From contig CAJUSP010000001.1 in assembly GCA_910589165.1 (NCBI GenBank), forward strand, positions 96,681 through 160,680: 64,000 bases of DNA, given 5' to 3'. The translations under genes were made by a program, and so were the position numbers. A model generated the notes under the pieces. The model saw nothing but the letters and a program-made list of their open reading frames with translations. It did not search any database and was not told the origin of the DNA. Below, piece after piece: positions 51,246 to 60,154 of this stretch; the stretch's first letter is position 1, and every line of letters begins with the position of its first letter. The stretch comes from an uncultured Adlercreutzia sp. (GTDB lineage Bacteria; Actinomycetota; Coriobacteriia; Coriobacteriales; Eggerthellaceae).

Positions 51246-52451
51246 ATGAAGACCATTTACGAGAGCGAATCTACCCCTGCTGCTGACGGCTTCTTCATGC
51301 CGGCCGAGTTCGCCCCGCAGGATCGCGTGTGGATGGGCTGGCCCCATCGCACCGACACTTGGGCCCACGGCGCCAAGCCGGCCCAGGCCCAGTACGCCGC
51401 CATCGCTCGCGCCATCGCCGAGTTCACGCCGGTCACCATGTGTGCCAACCAGGCCGACTTCGCCAACTGCAAGGCCGTCTTCGAGGACGACGAGAACGTC
51501 ACCGTCATCGAGATGACCACCGACGACGCCTGGTTCCGCGACACCGGCGCCACCTACGTCATTAACGGCAAGGGCGACAAGCGCGCCTGCCACTGGCACT
51601 TCAACGCCTACGGCGGCCTCATCGACGGCCTGTACTTCCCGTGGGACAAAGACGAGCAGATCGCCGAGAAGATGGCCGAGCTGTCCCACTGCCGCCGCTA
51701 CCGTCCCGACGACATGATCCTCGAGGGCGGCTCCATCACCGTCGACGGCGAGGGCACCCTCGTGGTCACCGACCAGTGCCTGCTGTCCCCGGGCCGCACC
51801 GCTTCGGCCGTGCTGCTCGAGGAAGAGGACGAGGACACTATCTGGCCCGCCTACGCCAAGAAGTTCCAGCCCTGGAGCGAGGAGCTGCGCGAGTACATGA
51901 CCGACGAGCTGAAGAAGTACCTGGGCGTCGAGAAGGTCATCTGGGTGAAGGAGGGCATCGACCCCGAGGAGACCAACGGGCACATCGACGACGTGGCCAC
52001 CTTCATCGCGCCGGGCGTTATGGCCTGCATTTGGACCGACGACCCCGACTACCCCTTCTACGACCAGTGCCACGCGGCCTATGAGACGCTGTCCAACGCC
52101 GTGGACGCCAAGGGCCGCCAGATCAAGGTGTACAAGTTGCCCATGCCGGTGAACCCGCTGTACATGGACCAGGCCTCCTGCGACTCCATCGACGCCGACG
52201 AGAACGCCGAGCCGCGCGTGGCCGACGAGCCGCTGATCGCCTCCTACATGAACTACCTGGTCACCAACAACGGCGTGATCGTGCCGCAGTACGGCGACGA
52301 GAACGACCAGCTGGCCGTGGATACGCTGCAGGAGATCTACGACGAGGTGTGGGGCAAGGACGTCTACAAGTGCGTGGGCGTGCAGTCCGAGCAGGTCGTT
52401 TACGGCGGTGGCAACATCCACTGCATCACCCAGCAGGAGCCGAGCGCCTAA
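51246..52451 (+). CDS. aguA: agmatine deiminase
   Basis: A 401-residue guanidino-group hydrolase that turns agmatine into N-carbamoylputrescine and ammonia. FFMPAEFAPQDRVWMGWPHR, DDAWFRDTGATYVIN, LEGGSITVDGEGTLV, HIDDVATFI and the nucleophile in GGGNIHCITQQEP (Cys) are all present. CTGAAAGGATTTCCCC precedes the ATG. With ptcA and the antiporter it lacks only carbamate kinase for ATP formation. Confidence 0.95.
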   Translation: MKTIYESESTPAADGFFMPAEFAPQDRVWMGWPHRTDTWAHGAKPAQAQYAAIARAIAEFTPVTMCANQADFANCKAVFEDDENVTVIEMTTDDAWFRDTGATYVINGKGDKRACHWHFNAYGGLIDGLYFPWDKDEQIAEKMAELSHCRRYRPDDMILEGGSITVDGEGTLVVTDQCLLSPGRTASAVLLEEEDEDTIWPAYAKKFQPWSEELREYMTDELKKYLGVEKVIWVKEGIDPEETNGHIDDVATFIAPGVMACIWTDDPDYPFYDQCHAAYETLSNAVDAKGRQIKVYKLPMPVNPLYMDQASCDSIDADENAEPRVADEPLIASYMNYLVTNNGVIVPQYGDENDQLAVDTLQEIYDEVWGKDVYKCVGVQSEQVVYGGGNIHCITQQEPSA

Positions 52452-52517
52452 GGCGCCCGTCCGAGGGGCGGCCAAGGTGCCGCTCGGCCGCCCCGCATAG
52501 GCGAACTCCAGGATCCC

Positions 52518-52703
52518 TGGCCGCAAAACAACGGTTTAGCGTAGTCCGGGAAGGGCGGAGGGCGTTTTCTGGCCACGAATTGACGGTTCTACTTAATCGC
52601 CGAGTGTCCCCGTTAAGCAGAACCGACTTTTCGGGGGCAATTCACCCTCATTCGCCTACACCGATTAAGCAGAACCGAACTTTTGCGGCCAGAAAGCCTT
52701 CCC
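52518..52703. repeat. cluster of four family-3 palindromic repeats
   Basis: Variants of CTGGCCGCAAAA then CGGTTCTGCTTAATCG occur twice forward (52518-52541, 52570-52602) and twice reversed (about 52610-52637, 52661-52692). The forward unit at 52570 and the last reverse unit pair as an outer inverted repeat (GGGAAGG...GGCCAGAAA side). This fills most of the 429-base gap 52452-52880; no gene is seen in it. Confidence 0.65.
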
Positions 52704-52880
52704 AAGCACTCGGTGGCGCCCCTTAACGGCGCCGTTGTTCGCCCGCCAGTCCCCTTGCAGCTGGCGGGCGAACTATCTAACCGGCGCGTATTCTTGCCAA
52801 AAGGCGGGGGGTGGCCTATGCTGAACGGGCACGTTTCGAAGGATCGGGCGTGCCCGTTCTCGCATTCTAAGGGGGAAGCC

Positions 52881-54140
52881 ATGGGCTCCTTGTCTGAATT
52901 CACCCGCCGTCGTTTCGTCTGGCTCTCGGCCGTGGCCGCCGGCACGCTCGCCCTAGGGGGCTGCAGCGACGAGGAGGCCTCCGAGGCGCCCGGGACCCCG
53001 GCTTCCTCTACCACTTTCGACGAGCCTGGCCAAAGCGGCGAGGGCGAAGGGACGGAAGGCGCCAGCACGACCGACGTTCAGGCGGTGGTGAACGAGCGCG
53101 TGCAGGCCATGACCCTCGAACAGAAGGTGGCCCAGCTGTTCGTGGTGGCCCCCGAGGCGCTGGTGGAAGACGTGGCCCAGGTCACGCAGGCGGGCGAGAT
53201 GACCCATGCGGGCATTACCGCCTACCCGGTGGGCGGCATCGTGTACTTCGCGCAGAACCTGCTCGACCCGGACCAGACTACGACCATGCTCGCCAACGTG
53301 AAGCAGTTCTACGCCGAAGACGGCAGTGTGGCGCCCTTCATCGCCGTTGACGAAGAGGGCGGCACGGTGGTGCGCATCGCCGACAACGAGGTGTTCGGCG
53401 TCCAGGACGTGGGCAACGCCTCCGACATCGGTGCTGCTGGCGACACCGAGGCGGCCAAGCAAGCGGCCGAATCCATCGCCGACTACCTGACCCCCCTCGG
53501 CTTCAACCTCGATTTCGCCCCCGTGGCCGACGTTGTGGATCCTTCGCGCAGCGACACCATGGGCCTGCGCTCGTTCTCGTCTGACGCCGCTGTGGCCGCC
53601 GACATGGTGCGTGCCGAAGTGGAGGGCTTCCGCGCGAAGAACATGCTTTGCTGTGCCAAGCACTTCCCCGGTATCGGGGCGGCGGCCGGCGATTCCCACG
53701 ACGACTCCATCACCATCGAGAAAACCATCGACGAGCTGCAGGAAACCGACCTCGTGCCCTTCAAGGCCGCCATTGAAGCGGGCGTGCCTATGATCATGGT
53801 GGGGCACCTGAACTTGCCGAACGTCATCAGCGACGGCGTGCCCGCGCCCCTCAGCTCGGTGGTGGTGCAGGACCTGCTGCGCGACACCCTGGGTTACACG
53901 GGCATTATCGTCACCGACTCGCTTTCCATGGGCGCCATCGCGAACTACTACACGCCCACCCAGGCGGCGGTAGGCGCGCTGAAGGCCGGCTGCGACATCC
54001 CGCTCATGCCCGAGCGCTTCGGCGAGGCCTACCAGGGCGTGCTTGACGCCGTAGCCGCCGGCGAGCTCACCGAGGAACGCATCGACGAGTCCGTCATCCG
54101 CATCCTCACCGCCAAGCAGCAGTATTTCGGCAGCTTGTAA
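52881..54140 (+). CDS. glycoside hydrolase family 3 (NagZ-like) lipoprotein
   Basis: A 419-residue exported enzyme. The signal has RRRFVWLSAVAAGTLALGGC, a twin-arginine start with a lipobox Cys, so Tat export and lipid anchoring are likely. The GH3 barrel shows FIAVDEEGGTVVRI, LDFAPVADVVDPS, CCAKHFPGIG, the His-Asp pair region GDSHDDSI, and the nucleophile Asp in IVTDSLSMGAI. It probably removes N-acetylglucosamine from wall fragments. GGGGGAAGCC precedes the ATG. Confidence 0.9.
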   Translation: MGSLSEFTRRRFVWLSAVAAGTLALGGCSDEEASEAPGTPASSTTFDEPGQSGEGEGTEGASTTDVQAVVNERVQAMTLEQKVAQLFVVAPEALVEDVAQVTQAGEMTHAGITAYPVGGIVYFAQNLLDPDQTTTMLANVKQFYAEDGSVAPFIAVDEEGGTVVRIADNEVFGVQDVGNASDIGAAGDTEAAKQAAESIADYLTPLGFNLDFAPVADVVDPSRSDTMGLRSFSSDAAVAADMVRAEVEGFRAKNMLCCAKHFPGIGAAAGDSHDDSITIEKTIDELQETDLVPFKAAIEAGVPMIMVGHLNLPNVISDGVPAPLSSVVVQDLLRDTLGYTGIIVTDSLSMGAIANYYTPTQAAVGALKAGCDIPLMPERFGEAYQGVLDAVAAGELTEERIDESVIRILTAKQQYFGSL

Positions 54141-54202
54141 ATCTGGCGGCGCACATAGCTAAGGGTTCGCGACTCGGCAGGCTCGACAAGGAAAAAATCG
54201 AG

Positions 54203-54225
54203 GACTCGACAAACGTTGTCGAGTC
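54203..54225. terminator. perfect palindrome between convergent genes
   Basis: GACTCGACAA and TTGTCGAGTC form a 10-bp stem with an ACG loop; further GTCGAGTC and CTCGACAAG copies flank it. Likely a bidirectional terminator, though T runs are weak. Confidence 0.5.
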
Positions 54226-54253
54226 TGTCGAGTCCCCTGCGTGCTGGGGTCTG

Positions 54254-55825
54254 CTAGCTTGCGGGTTCCCAGATTCTTACGAGGCAGCACTTCTTTTGCT
54301 CGCCGCCGATGGGGGTGCGGTCTACGTTGCAGTAGGTGACGGCGCGGTTGCCCACGTGGGTGGAGGCGAGGAAGTCGTTGTAGTCGCCCGAGCCTTCCTC
54401 GAGGGGCAGCCTCGCGTAGCGGCGCCCGGCCAGGTCCACGGCCAGCACCCAGCCGCTGCCGCGGGCCACCACCCAGCTTCCGCACCAGCAGGGGGCCGAA
54501 AGCGGGGTAGAGGCGAAGCGGAACCAGGGTGCGGCGCTGTAGGCCTCGGTGCCGGCGGCGGTGTCGACCACGGGCAGGTAGGGGGCGTCTCCGGCCGCAG
54601 CCGCATCGGCCGCCTCGGCGCTTACCGTGCCGCCCTCGGGCAGCTCCATGGGCAGGTAGGTGCCCAAATTCGCGATGCCGTCGCCGTAGTTGTAAATGCC
54701 GTCGAAGGCGAAGGTGAGCCCCGTCGTTCCCCAGCCGCACTCCATGGGTTTCATGGAGGAGGGCAACACGAAGGCATCGGTTACTCGGCCGGTAGCGCCG
54801 TTCATGCGGCTGACCTGGTAATAGGTGCCGTTCGTGCGTGCGCGGGGCGTGAAGACGACCGAATCGCCGCAGGACGTAGGCGGGCAGGCCATGCGCCCCT
54901 GCGAGGCGTATACCACCTCCGCATCGGTCGTGCCGAACGCGGCGCGCTTCAGCAGCGAGTTCTCCACGCGGGCGTTGCCGTCAAGCTGCGGCAGGCACTG
55001 CCAGAAGCCGTAGCCCCCGGCTGCGGCCAGCGTGGGCATCTCCCAGTTTACATCGCCCTCGTCAAGCAGCTGCGGGGTGCCCACCGTGGTGCCCGACAGC
55101 GTGGCGCAGAACACGCGCCACACCCCGTCGAGGATGTCGGCCTCGGTCCAAATGAGCCCGGCGCTGTTGCCGCGCACGTCGTAAATCTCGAAGCCCTCGT
55201 CCTCGCCCACGGCGTGCTCGATGACCGTGGTGCAGGTGCCCGCGGCCAGGTCGATCACGCCCACCTGGGCGAGCGGCTTGGCGATTTCCGTCGGCAGCAG
55301 GCACACGGCCACGGCATCGTCGGAGCACCACAGAAGCGAGCCGAAGGGCAGCTCCACCGACCCGGTCAGGGTAAGCGCCTCGGCGGCGTCTTCCATCTCC
55401 TCGAGCGACGTGCTCTGGGTGACGGCGGCCTCGGGCACCTTCAACGTGTGGAGCGCGTCGTCGTCCTTCGTCTGGCCGGCGGCCCAGGCCGCGCCTCCGC
55501 CCAGGGCGGCGATGGCGGCCACGCCGGCGGCGCCGTACAGGAAATGGCGGCGGGTGAGCGTCATCTCATAGCCGCCGGGCAGCGGCAGCTTCTTGGGTGC
55601 GCGGGAGCCCTCGGCCACCCGGCGCGTGGGGGCGTCGGCGCGGCCGGTGCGCACGTTGCCCACGGTGGGGGCGGCGCTCGAACGCACGGAATGGGCCACG
55701 CCCTTGGGCGCAGCGGCGGAATTCTTCTTGGTATGGGAAGCGCGGGCCGGGGAAGAGACGCGACCGGTGCGGGCAGTGCCGCCGGCCGCGTGGGACCGCG
55801 TGTGGGGGGTTCGTCTCTGTGGCAT
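54254..55825 (-). CDS. membrane-anchored extracytoplasmic protein, possibly propeller-like
   Basis: A 523-residue protein if started at 55825. Residues 1-85 are basic and Ser/Ala/Arg-rich; then LTRRHFLYGAAGVAAIAALGG gives a twin-arginine-like anchor; the outer part of about 410 residues has many short beta-strand-like stretches with Trp and Gly (YGFWQCLPQLDG, GNRAVTYCNV) and several Cys. A start at 55564 (MTLTRRHFLYG) would make a conventional Tat signal. A CACAAT box ends 6 bases before the 55825 ATG, suggesting a leaderless start there. No family is assigned. Confidence 0.65.
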   Translation of the reverse strand: MPQRRTPHTRSHAAGGTARTGRVSSPARASHTKKNSAAAPKGVAHSVRSSAAPTVGNVRTGRADAPTRRVAEGSRAPKKLPLPGGYEMTLTRRHFLYGAAGVAAIAALGGGAAWAAGQTKDDDALHTLKVPEAAVTQSTSLEEMEDAAEALTLTGSVELPFGSLLWCSDDAVAVCLLPTEIAKPLAQVGVIDLAAGTCTTVIEHAVGEDEGFEIYDVRGNSAGLIWTEADILDGVWRVFCATLSGTTVGTPQLLDEGDVNWEMPTLAAAGGYGFWQCLPQLDGNARVENSLLKRAAFGTTDAEVVYASQGRMACPPTSCGDSVVFTPRARTNGTYYQVSRMNGATGRVTDAFVLPSSMKPMECGWGTTGLTFAFDGIYNYGDGIANLGTYLPMELPEGGTVSAEAADAAAAGDAPYLPVVDTAAGTEAYSAAPWFRFASTPLSAPCWCGSWVVARGSGWVLAVDLAGRRYARLPLEEGSGDYNDFLASTHVGNRAVTYCNVDRTPIGGEQKKCCLVRIWEPAS

Positions 55826-56000
55826 GGGTGTATTGTGTCATTTCGCATACGCCTCGGCGACCGTAGCGGGGCAAACGCTACAATAAACGCAAACACGACT
55901 GCCGGGCTTATACTTGCAGCAAAGACGGCAAAACCGCAGGTCAGCGCAAAGCGAGTCTCTGGCGACAAGAGCAAGTAAGCGATACCGAAGGAGCAAAGCC

Positions 56001-56711
56001 ATGAGCAACGAGACGCGACGCATTCTGCTCGTCGAAGACGAGAAGAACATCCGCGACGCCGTGACGGCCTACCTCGAGCGCGAAAACTACTGGGTCACCG
56101 CCGTGGGCGACGGCCAAGATGCCCTGGAGGAATTCCAGAAGCACCACTTCGACCTGGTCATTCTGGATCTCATGCTTCCCCGCGTGCCGGGCGAGCGCGT
56201 CTGCCGCGTCATCCGCGACACGTCGGACGTGCCCATCATCATGCTCACGGCCAAGGGCGAGGTGGAAGACCGCATCATCGGCCTGGAGCTGGGCGCCGAC
56301 GACTACCTGGTGAAGCCCTTCAGCCCCCGCGAACTGGTGGCCCGCGCCCGTGCGCTGCTGCGCCGCGTGCACGCCGATTCCGAGCCCCAGCGCGAGGTGC
56401 TGGAGTTCGGCGAGCTCACCATCGACGTGTCCGGCCACAAGGTGCTCGTCTCCGGCGAGGAAATCGACCTCACCGCCAGCGAGTTCAAGCTGCTCACCAC
56501 GCTGTCGCGCTACCCGGGCCGCGTGTACTCGCGCATGGAGCTCGTGGAAAAGGTGCTCGGCTACGACTTCGAGGGCTACGAGCGCACCATCGACTCCCAC
56601 GTGAAGAACCTCCGTGCCAAGATCGGCGACAACCCGCGCAACCCGAAGTGGCTGCACACCGTGCACGGCGTGGGCTATCGCTTCGAAGACCCCACCAAGA
56701 ACGGCCAGTAG
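56001..56711 (+). CDS. OmpR-family response regulator
   Basis: A 236-residue regulator. The receiver domain has LLVEDEKN, the phospho-Asp in LVILDLMLP, MLTAKG and DDYLVKPFS; the C-terminal winged helix ends VKNLRAKIGDNPR, TVHGVGYRF. GAAGGAGC precedes the ATG. The partner kinase follows 12 bases later. The signal and targets are unknown. Confidence 0.95.
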   Translation: MSNETRRILLVEDEKNIRDAVTAYLERENYWVTAVGDGQDALEEFQKHHFDLVILDLMLPRVPGERVCRVIRDTSDVPIIMLTAKGEVEDRIIGLELGADDYLVKPFSPRELVARARALLRRVHADSEPQREVLEFGELTIDVSGHKVLVSGEEIDLTASEFKLLTTLSRYPGRVYSRMELVEKVLGYDFEGYERTIDSHVKNLRAKIGDNPRNPKWLHTVHGVGYRFEDPTKNGQ

Positions 56712-56723
56712 GCAAGGAGTCCC

Positions 56724-58271
56724 ATGACAGAGGCTGAAACCAAGCCCCGCATTCTGGAAACTGCCGAAGAGGTCGCCCAACCGGCGGCCTCTTCGCCTTC
56801 TCCCGAGCGAAAAAGCAAGAAGAAGCGCCTGCGCTGGGCGAACTTGTCCTACACCACCCGCGTCACGCTGGCCTTCGCGCTTATCGCCGCCATGACGGCG
56901 CTCGTGGCCATCGGCGTGGTGTCGTTCGTGTGGGAGCAGCACTTCCGCACCTACACCGCCGACAACATGAACACCCTGTGCAAGACCACCGCTAACCGCA
57001 TTGCCGCGAACTACGAGGTCACGGGTGATTTGTGGAACCCGGAAACCTGCAAGCCGGCCGCCCAGGCCACCGAGCTCACGAGCGGCGTGGGCGTGAAGGT
57101 GATCGACGCCAAGGGCGCCACCGTGTTCGACTCCTCCATCATCGTCAACGAGCAGGACGGCCACACCTTCACCTCGTTCGCGCCCACCGACGAAACGGAA
57201 GTGGTGCAGGCGCCCATTACCGTGGACGGTCAGAAGGTGGGCACCGTGCGGCTGTGGGTCTACGGCTCCGAGGCCCTCATGCGCCAGCCCGACCAGGAGT
57301 TCCGCGACAATTCCTACCAGGCCATGTTCATCGCTGCCGCGGTGGCCATCGTGCTGGCCTCGTGCATTGGCTTTTTGTTCGCGCGCAACTTGGTGGCGCC
57401 GGTCAACCGCATCATGGGGGCCGCCCGGGCCATCGGCGACGGCGACCTGTCGGCCCGCACGAACCTGCGTGGCGAGGACGAGATCGCCCGCCTCGGCGAG
57501 ACCTTCGATGCCATGGCCGAATCGGTGGAGAAGGACCGCGACCTGGAACGGCGCCTCACCACCGACGTGGCCCATGAGCTGCGCACTCCGCTTATGGCCA
57601 TCCAGGCCACGGTGGAGGCCATGGTCGACGGCGTCTACGAGGCCGACGAGGAGCGCCTCGTCACGGTGAATTCCGAAATCCAGCGCCTGAGCCGCCTGGT
57701 GAACGCGCTGCTGAAGCTCTCGCGCCTGGAAAACCGCGCCGAGCCCATGAAAGAGGAGGTCGTGAACGTGGGCGACCTCATCGCCGGCATCATCTCCACC
57801 CACGAGATGTTCGTCTCCGATTCCGGCCTCACCCTGGAATACGACGCGCAGCCCGACGTTATGGTGGTGGGCGATGCCGACATGATCCGCCAGGCCACGG
57901 CCAACCTCATCTCCAACGCCGTGCGCTACACCCCTGAGGGCGGCCGCATCGCCGTATCGGTGAAGAAGGGCGACATCATGGCTTCCATCGCCGTGCGCGA
58001 CACCGGCATCGGCCTTACCAAGGAAGAGGCCCGCATGGTGTTCTCGCGCTTCTGGCGGGCCGACGCCGGCCGCAACCGCGAGCAGGGGGGCCTCGGCATC
58101 GGTCTGGCCGTGGTGAAGGAGATCGTCGACCGCCACGGCGGCTGGGTGCAGGTGGAAGGCGAGAAGGACAAGGGCGCCTGCTTCACCATCCACATTCCGC
58201 TGTACGACGAAGAGGCCGCCAAGAAGCGCACCCGCACCAAGAAGCACGCCGGCCACAAGAAGACGCGCTAG
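56724..58271 (+). CDS. sensor histidine kinase
   Basis: A 515-residue kinase. Two membrane helices (about 48-70 and 190-215) flank an outer sensor of about 120 residues; then HAMP (about 215-265), HisKA with the phospho-acceptor in VAHELRTPLMAIQ, and HATPase with NAVRYTPEGG, DTGIGLTKEE and GGLGIGLAVVKEI. The cytoplasmic N-tail and C-tail are Lys-rich. It is paired with the regulator upstream; a strong terminator follows. Confidence 0.95.
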   Translation: MTEAETKPRILETAEEVAQPAASSPSPERKSKKKRLRWANLSYTTRVTLAFALIAAMTALVAIGVVSFVWEQHFRTYTADNMNTLCKTTANRIAANYEVTGDLWNPETCKPAAQATELTSGVGVKVIDAKGATVFDSSIIVNEQDGHTFTSFAPTDETEVVQAPITVDGQKVGTVRLWVYGSEALMRQPDQEFRDNSYQAMFIAAAVAIVLASCIGFLFARNLVAPVNRIMGAARAIGDGDLSARTNLRGEDEIARLGETFDAMAESVEKDRDLERRLTTDVAHELRTPLMAIQATVEAMVDGVYEADEERLVTVNSEIQRLSRLVNALLKLSRLENRAEPMKEEVVNVGDLIAGIISTHEMFVSDSGLTLEYDAQPDVMVVGDADMIRQATANLISNAVRYTPEGGRIAVSVKKGDIMASIAVRDTGIGLTKEEARMVFSRFWRADAGRNREQGGLGIGLAVVKEIVDRHGGWVQVEGEKDKGACFTIHIPLYDEEAAKKRTRTKKHAGHKKTR

Positions 58272-58343
58272 GCCCCGCGGGCGACCGGTGCGGCGCGGGC
58301 TTTTGGCGCCCGTTTGCCCTTCCCGTTCTTTTCTGCTGCTGAA

Positions 58344-58375
58344 GCCTGCGACCTCGGTGGTCGCAGGCTGTTTTA
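58344..58375 (+). terminator. intrinsic terminator after the kinase gene
   Basis: GCCTGCGACC and GGTCGCAGGC form a perfect 10-bp stem with a 5-base loop, followed by TGTTTTA. Confidence 0.88.
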
Positions 58376-58378
58376 TGC

Positions 58379-58384
58379 CATAAT
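58379..58384 (+). promoter_or_regulatory. extended -10 promoter of purC
   Basis: TGCCATAAT is an extended -10 box directly after the terminator and 78 bases before the purC ATG. No purine riboswitch fold was recognised in the leader. Confidence 0.5.
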
Positions 58385-58462
58385 GGCGGGTACGACAAAA
58401 GGCGCGCGAGGCCCCGGGGAAATGGGGCGCGGCGCGCGGCGAATTCGGGAGAAAGGGCGTTC

Positions 58463-59344
58463 ATGGCGGGAATCGACATCACCCCTGATGCACAGGGCAA
58501 GGTTCGCGATCTGTACGATTTGGGGGACTCGCTTCTGCTGGTGGCCACCGATCGCATCTCGGCCTTCGACTACATTCTGGAAGACGAGATTCCCTACAAG
58601 GGCCAGGTGCTCACCCAGCTTTCGAAGTTCTGGTTCAACCTGCTCGACGGCGTGGTGGAAAACCACCTCATCTCCACCGACGTGGCCGACCTGCCCGAGC
58701 AGTTCCAGCCCTATGCCGACTATCTGCGCGGCCGCTTCATGCTGGTGCGCAAGGCCGACATGTTCCCCGCCGAGTGCATCGTGCGCGGGTATTTGGCTGG
58801 CAGCGGCTTGAAAGAGTACCAGCGCGAGGGCACGGTGTGTGGCATTGAGCTGCCGGAGGGCCTGGTGAACTCCTCGAAGCTGCCCGAGCCCATTTTCACC
58901 CCCTCTACCAAGGCGGAAATCGGCGATCACGACGAGAACATCTCCTATGAGCGCCTGGTGGAAATCCTCGGCGAGGAGGACGCTTCGGCCCTGCGCGATT
59001 TGGCTCTGAAGGTGTACACCACCGCGGCCGACCATGCGGCCGAGCGCGGCGTTATCATCGCCGACACGAAGTTCGAGTTCGGCCGTATCGGTGACACCAT
59101 CATTCTGGCCGACGAGGTGCTCACGCCCGACTCGTCGCGCTTCTGGCCCGGCGACACTTACGAGGAGGGCGCCGACCAGCCCAGCTTCGACAAACAGTTC
59201 GTGCGCGACTGGCTCACCGCCAACTGGGACAAAACCGGCAACCCGCCGCGCCTGCCCCAGGAGGTCATCGACGCCACCTCGGCCAAGTACATCCAGGCTT
59301 TTGAGACCATCACCGGCCAGAAGTTCGACCCCGCCACGTTCTAG
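58463..59344 (+). CDS. purC: SAICAR synthetase
   Basis: A 293-residue ATP-dependent ligase that joins aspartate to CAIR in purine synthesis. GKVRDLYDLGDSLLLVATDR is the ATP-binding hairpin, ISAFDYILEDEIPYKG, VRGYLAGSGLKEYQ, EPIFTPSTKAEIGDHDENI and ADTKFEFG are family motifs. GAGAAAGGGCG precedes the ATG. It precedes the membrane protein and purL. Confidence 0.97.
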   Translation: MAGIDITPDAQGKVRDLYDLGDSLLLVATDRISAFDYILEDEIPYKGQVLTQLSKFWFNLLDGVVENHLISTDVADLPEQFQPYADYLRGRFMLVRKADMFPAECIVRGYLAGSGLKEYQREGTVCGIELPEGLVNSSKLPEPIFTPSTKAEIGDHDENISYERLVEILGEEDASALRDLALKVYTTAADHAAERGVIIADTKFEFGRIGDTIILADEVLTPDSSRFWPGDTYEEGADQPSFDKQFVRDWLTANWDKTGNPPRLPQEVIDATSAKYIQAFETITGQKFDPATF

Positions 59345-59355
59345 CGAACGGGAAA

Positions 59356-59383
59356 TGAGACACCCCTCCGGGGCACTGTCTCA
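59356..59383. repeat. REP-like palindrome family 1, copy 3
   Basis: TGAGACACCCC...CTGTCTCA, 28 bases, exact reverse complement of 2001-2028. It lies 11 bases after purC. Partial copies (CTGTCTCACC) occur at about 26199, 27004 (reversed), 41980 and 60131. Confidence 0.85.
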
Positions 59384-59406
59384 CCCCGACCTACCAAAGG
59401 AGAAAG

Positions 59407-60117
59407 ATGTCCCAGCGTAACCCCATGAACGAGCGCTATACCTCCGAGGAGCGCCAAGGCAAGACGCGCAAGAGCGCCGCGTCGGCCAAGCCCAAGACGA
59501 AGGCGGCGGCCACGGTCACCGTGAAGTCAGCCAAGAAGACGCCCGAGCAGAAGAAGGCCGAGGAGAAAGCGGCCCGCAAGGCCGCCGCGGCCAAGCAGCG
59601 CGAGGTGGAGCGCAAGTACTACAAGCCCGACACGCCGCGCTACAAGCGTATGCGCATCATCTGGTGGGTTCTGCTGGTGGCTGCCATCGGCTGCACGACG
59701 CTGTCGTTTGTGGGCCAGGCCTGGCTGCCCCCGGCGGCGGCCGTGGTCACGCTGGTGCTGGCCTACGTGTTCATCATCGGCGCCTTCGTGCTCGACTTCG
59801 TGGTCATCAAGAAAGAGCGCGTGGCCTACCAGGAGCGCATGCTGGCGCTTGAGGAGAAGAGCGCCAAGGCCGAGAAGCAGGCGCGCCGCGTGCAGCAGAC
59901 CAAGCAGAAGGGCTCGGGCAAGAACCAGAACCGCCATGCGGCCCCGAAGGGCGGCACGTCCGCCGAGGCTTCCGAGGCACTCGCCTCTGACGAGCCGCCG
60001 GTGAAGCCCCAGCGCCGTGGGCTCTTCGGCAGCGGCTTCCGCCTTTCCAACCGCGAGAAGATGCAAGCCGAGAAGAAGGCCGCCAAAGAAGCCAAGGCCG
60101 CCGAGAAAGCCGAGTAA
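59407..60117 (+). CDS. membrane protein with Lys/Ala-rich tails, unknown function
   Basis: A 236-residue protein. Residues 1-75 are Lys/Ala-rich with a coiled-coil-like run (PEQKKAEEKAARKAAAAKQ), then two membrane helices at about 80-100 and 106-128, then a charged tail of about 105 residues, again Lys/Glu/Ala-rich. The helices are joined by a short loop (GQAWLPPA). It lies between purC and purL with family-1 repeats on both sides. No family recognised. Confidence 0.8.
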   Translation: MSQRNPMNERYTSEERQGKTRKSAASAKPKTKAAATVTVKSAKKTPEQKKAEEKAARKAAAAKQREVERKYYKPDTPRYKRMRIIWWVLLVAAIGCTTLSFVGQAWLPPAAAVVTLVLAYVFIIGAFVLDFVVIKKERVAYQERMLALEEKSAKAEKQARRVQQTKQKGSGKNQNRHAAPKGGTSAEASEALASDEPPVKPQRRGLFGSGFRLSNREKMQAEKKAAKEAKAAEKAE

Positions 60118-60154
60118 CCGCCGCAAGTCGCTGTCTCACCCCTGAGAGAGAGGT

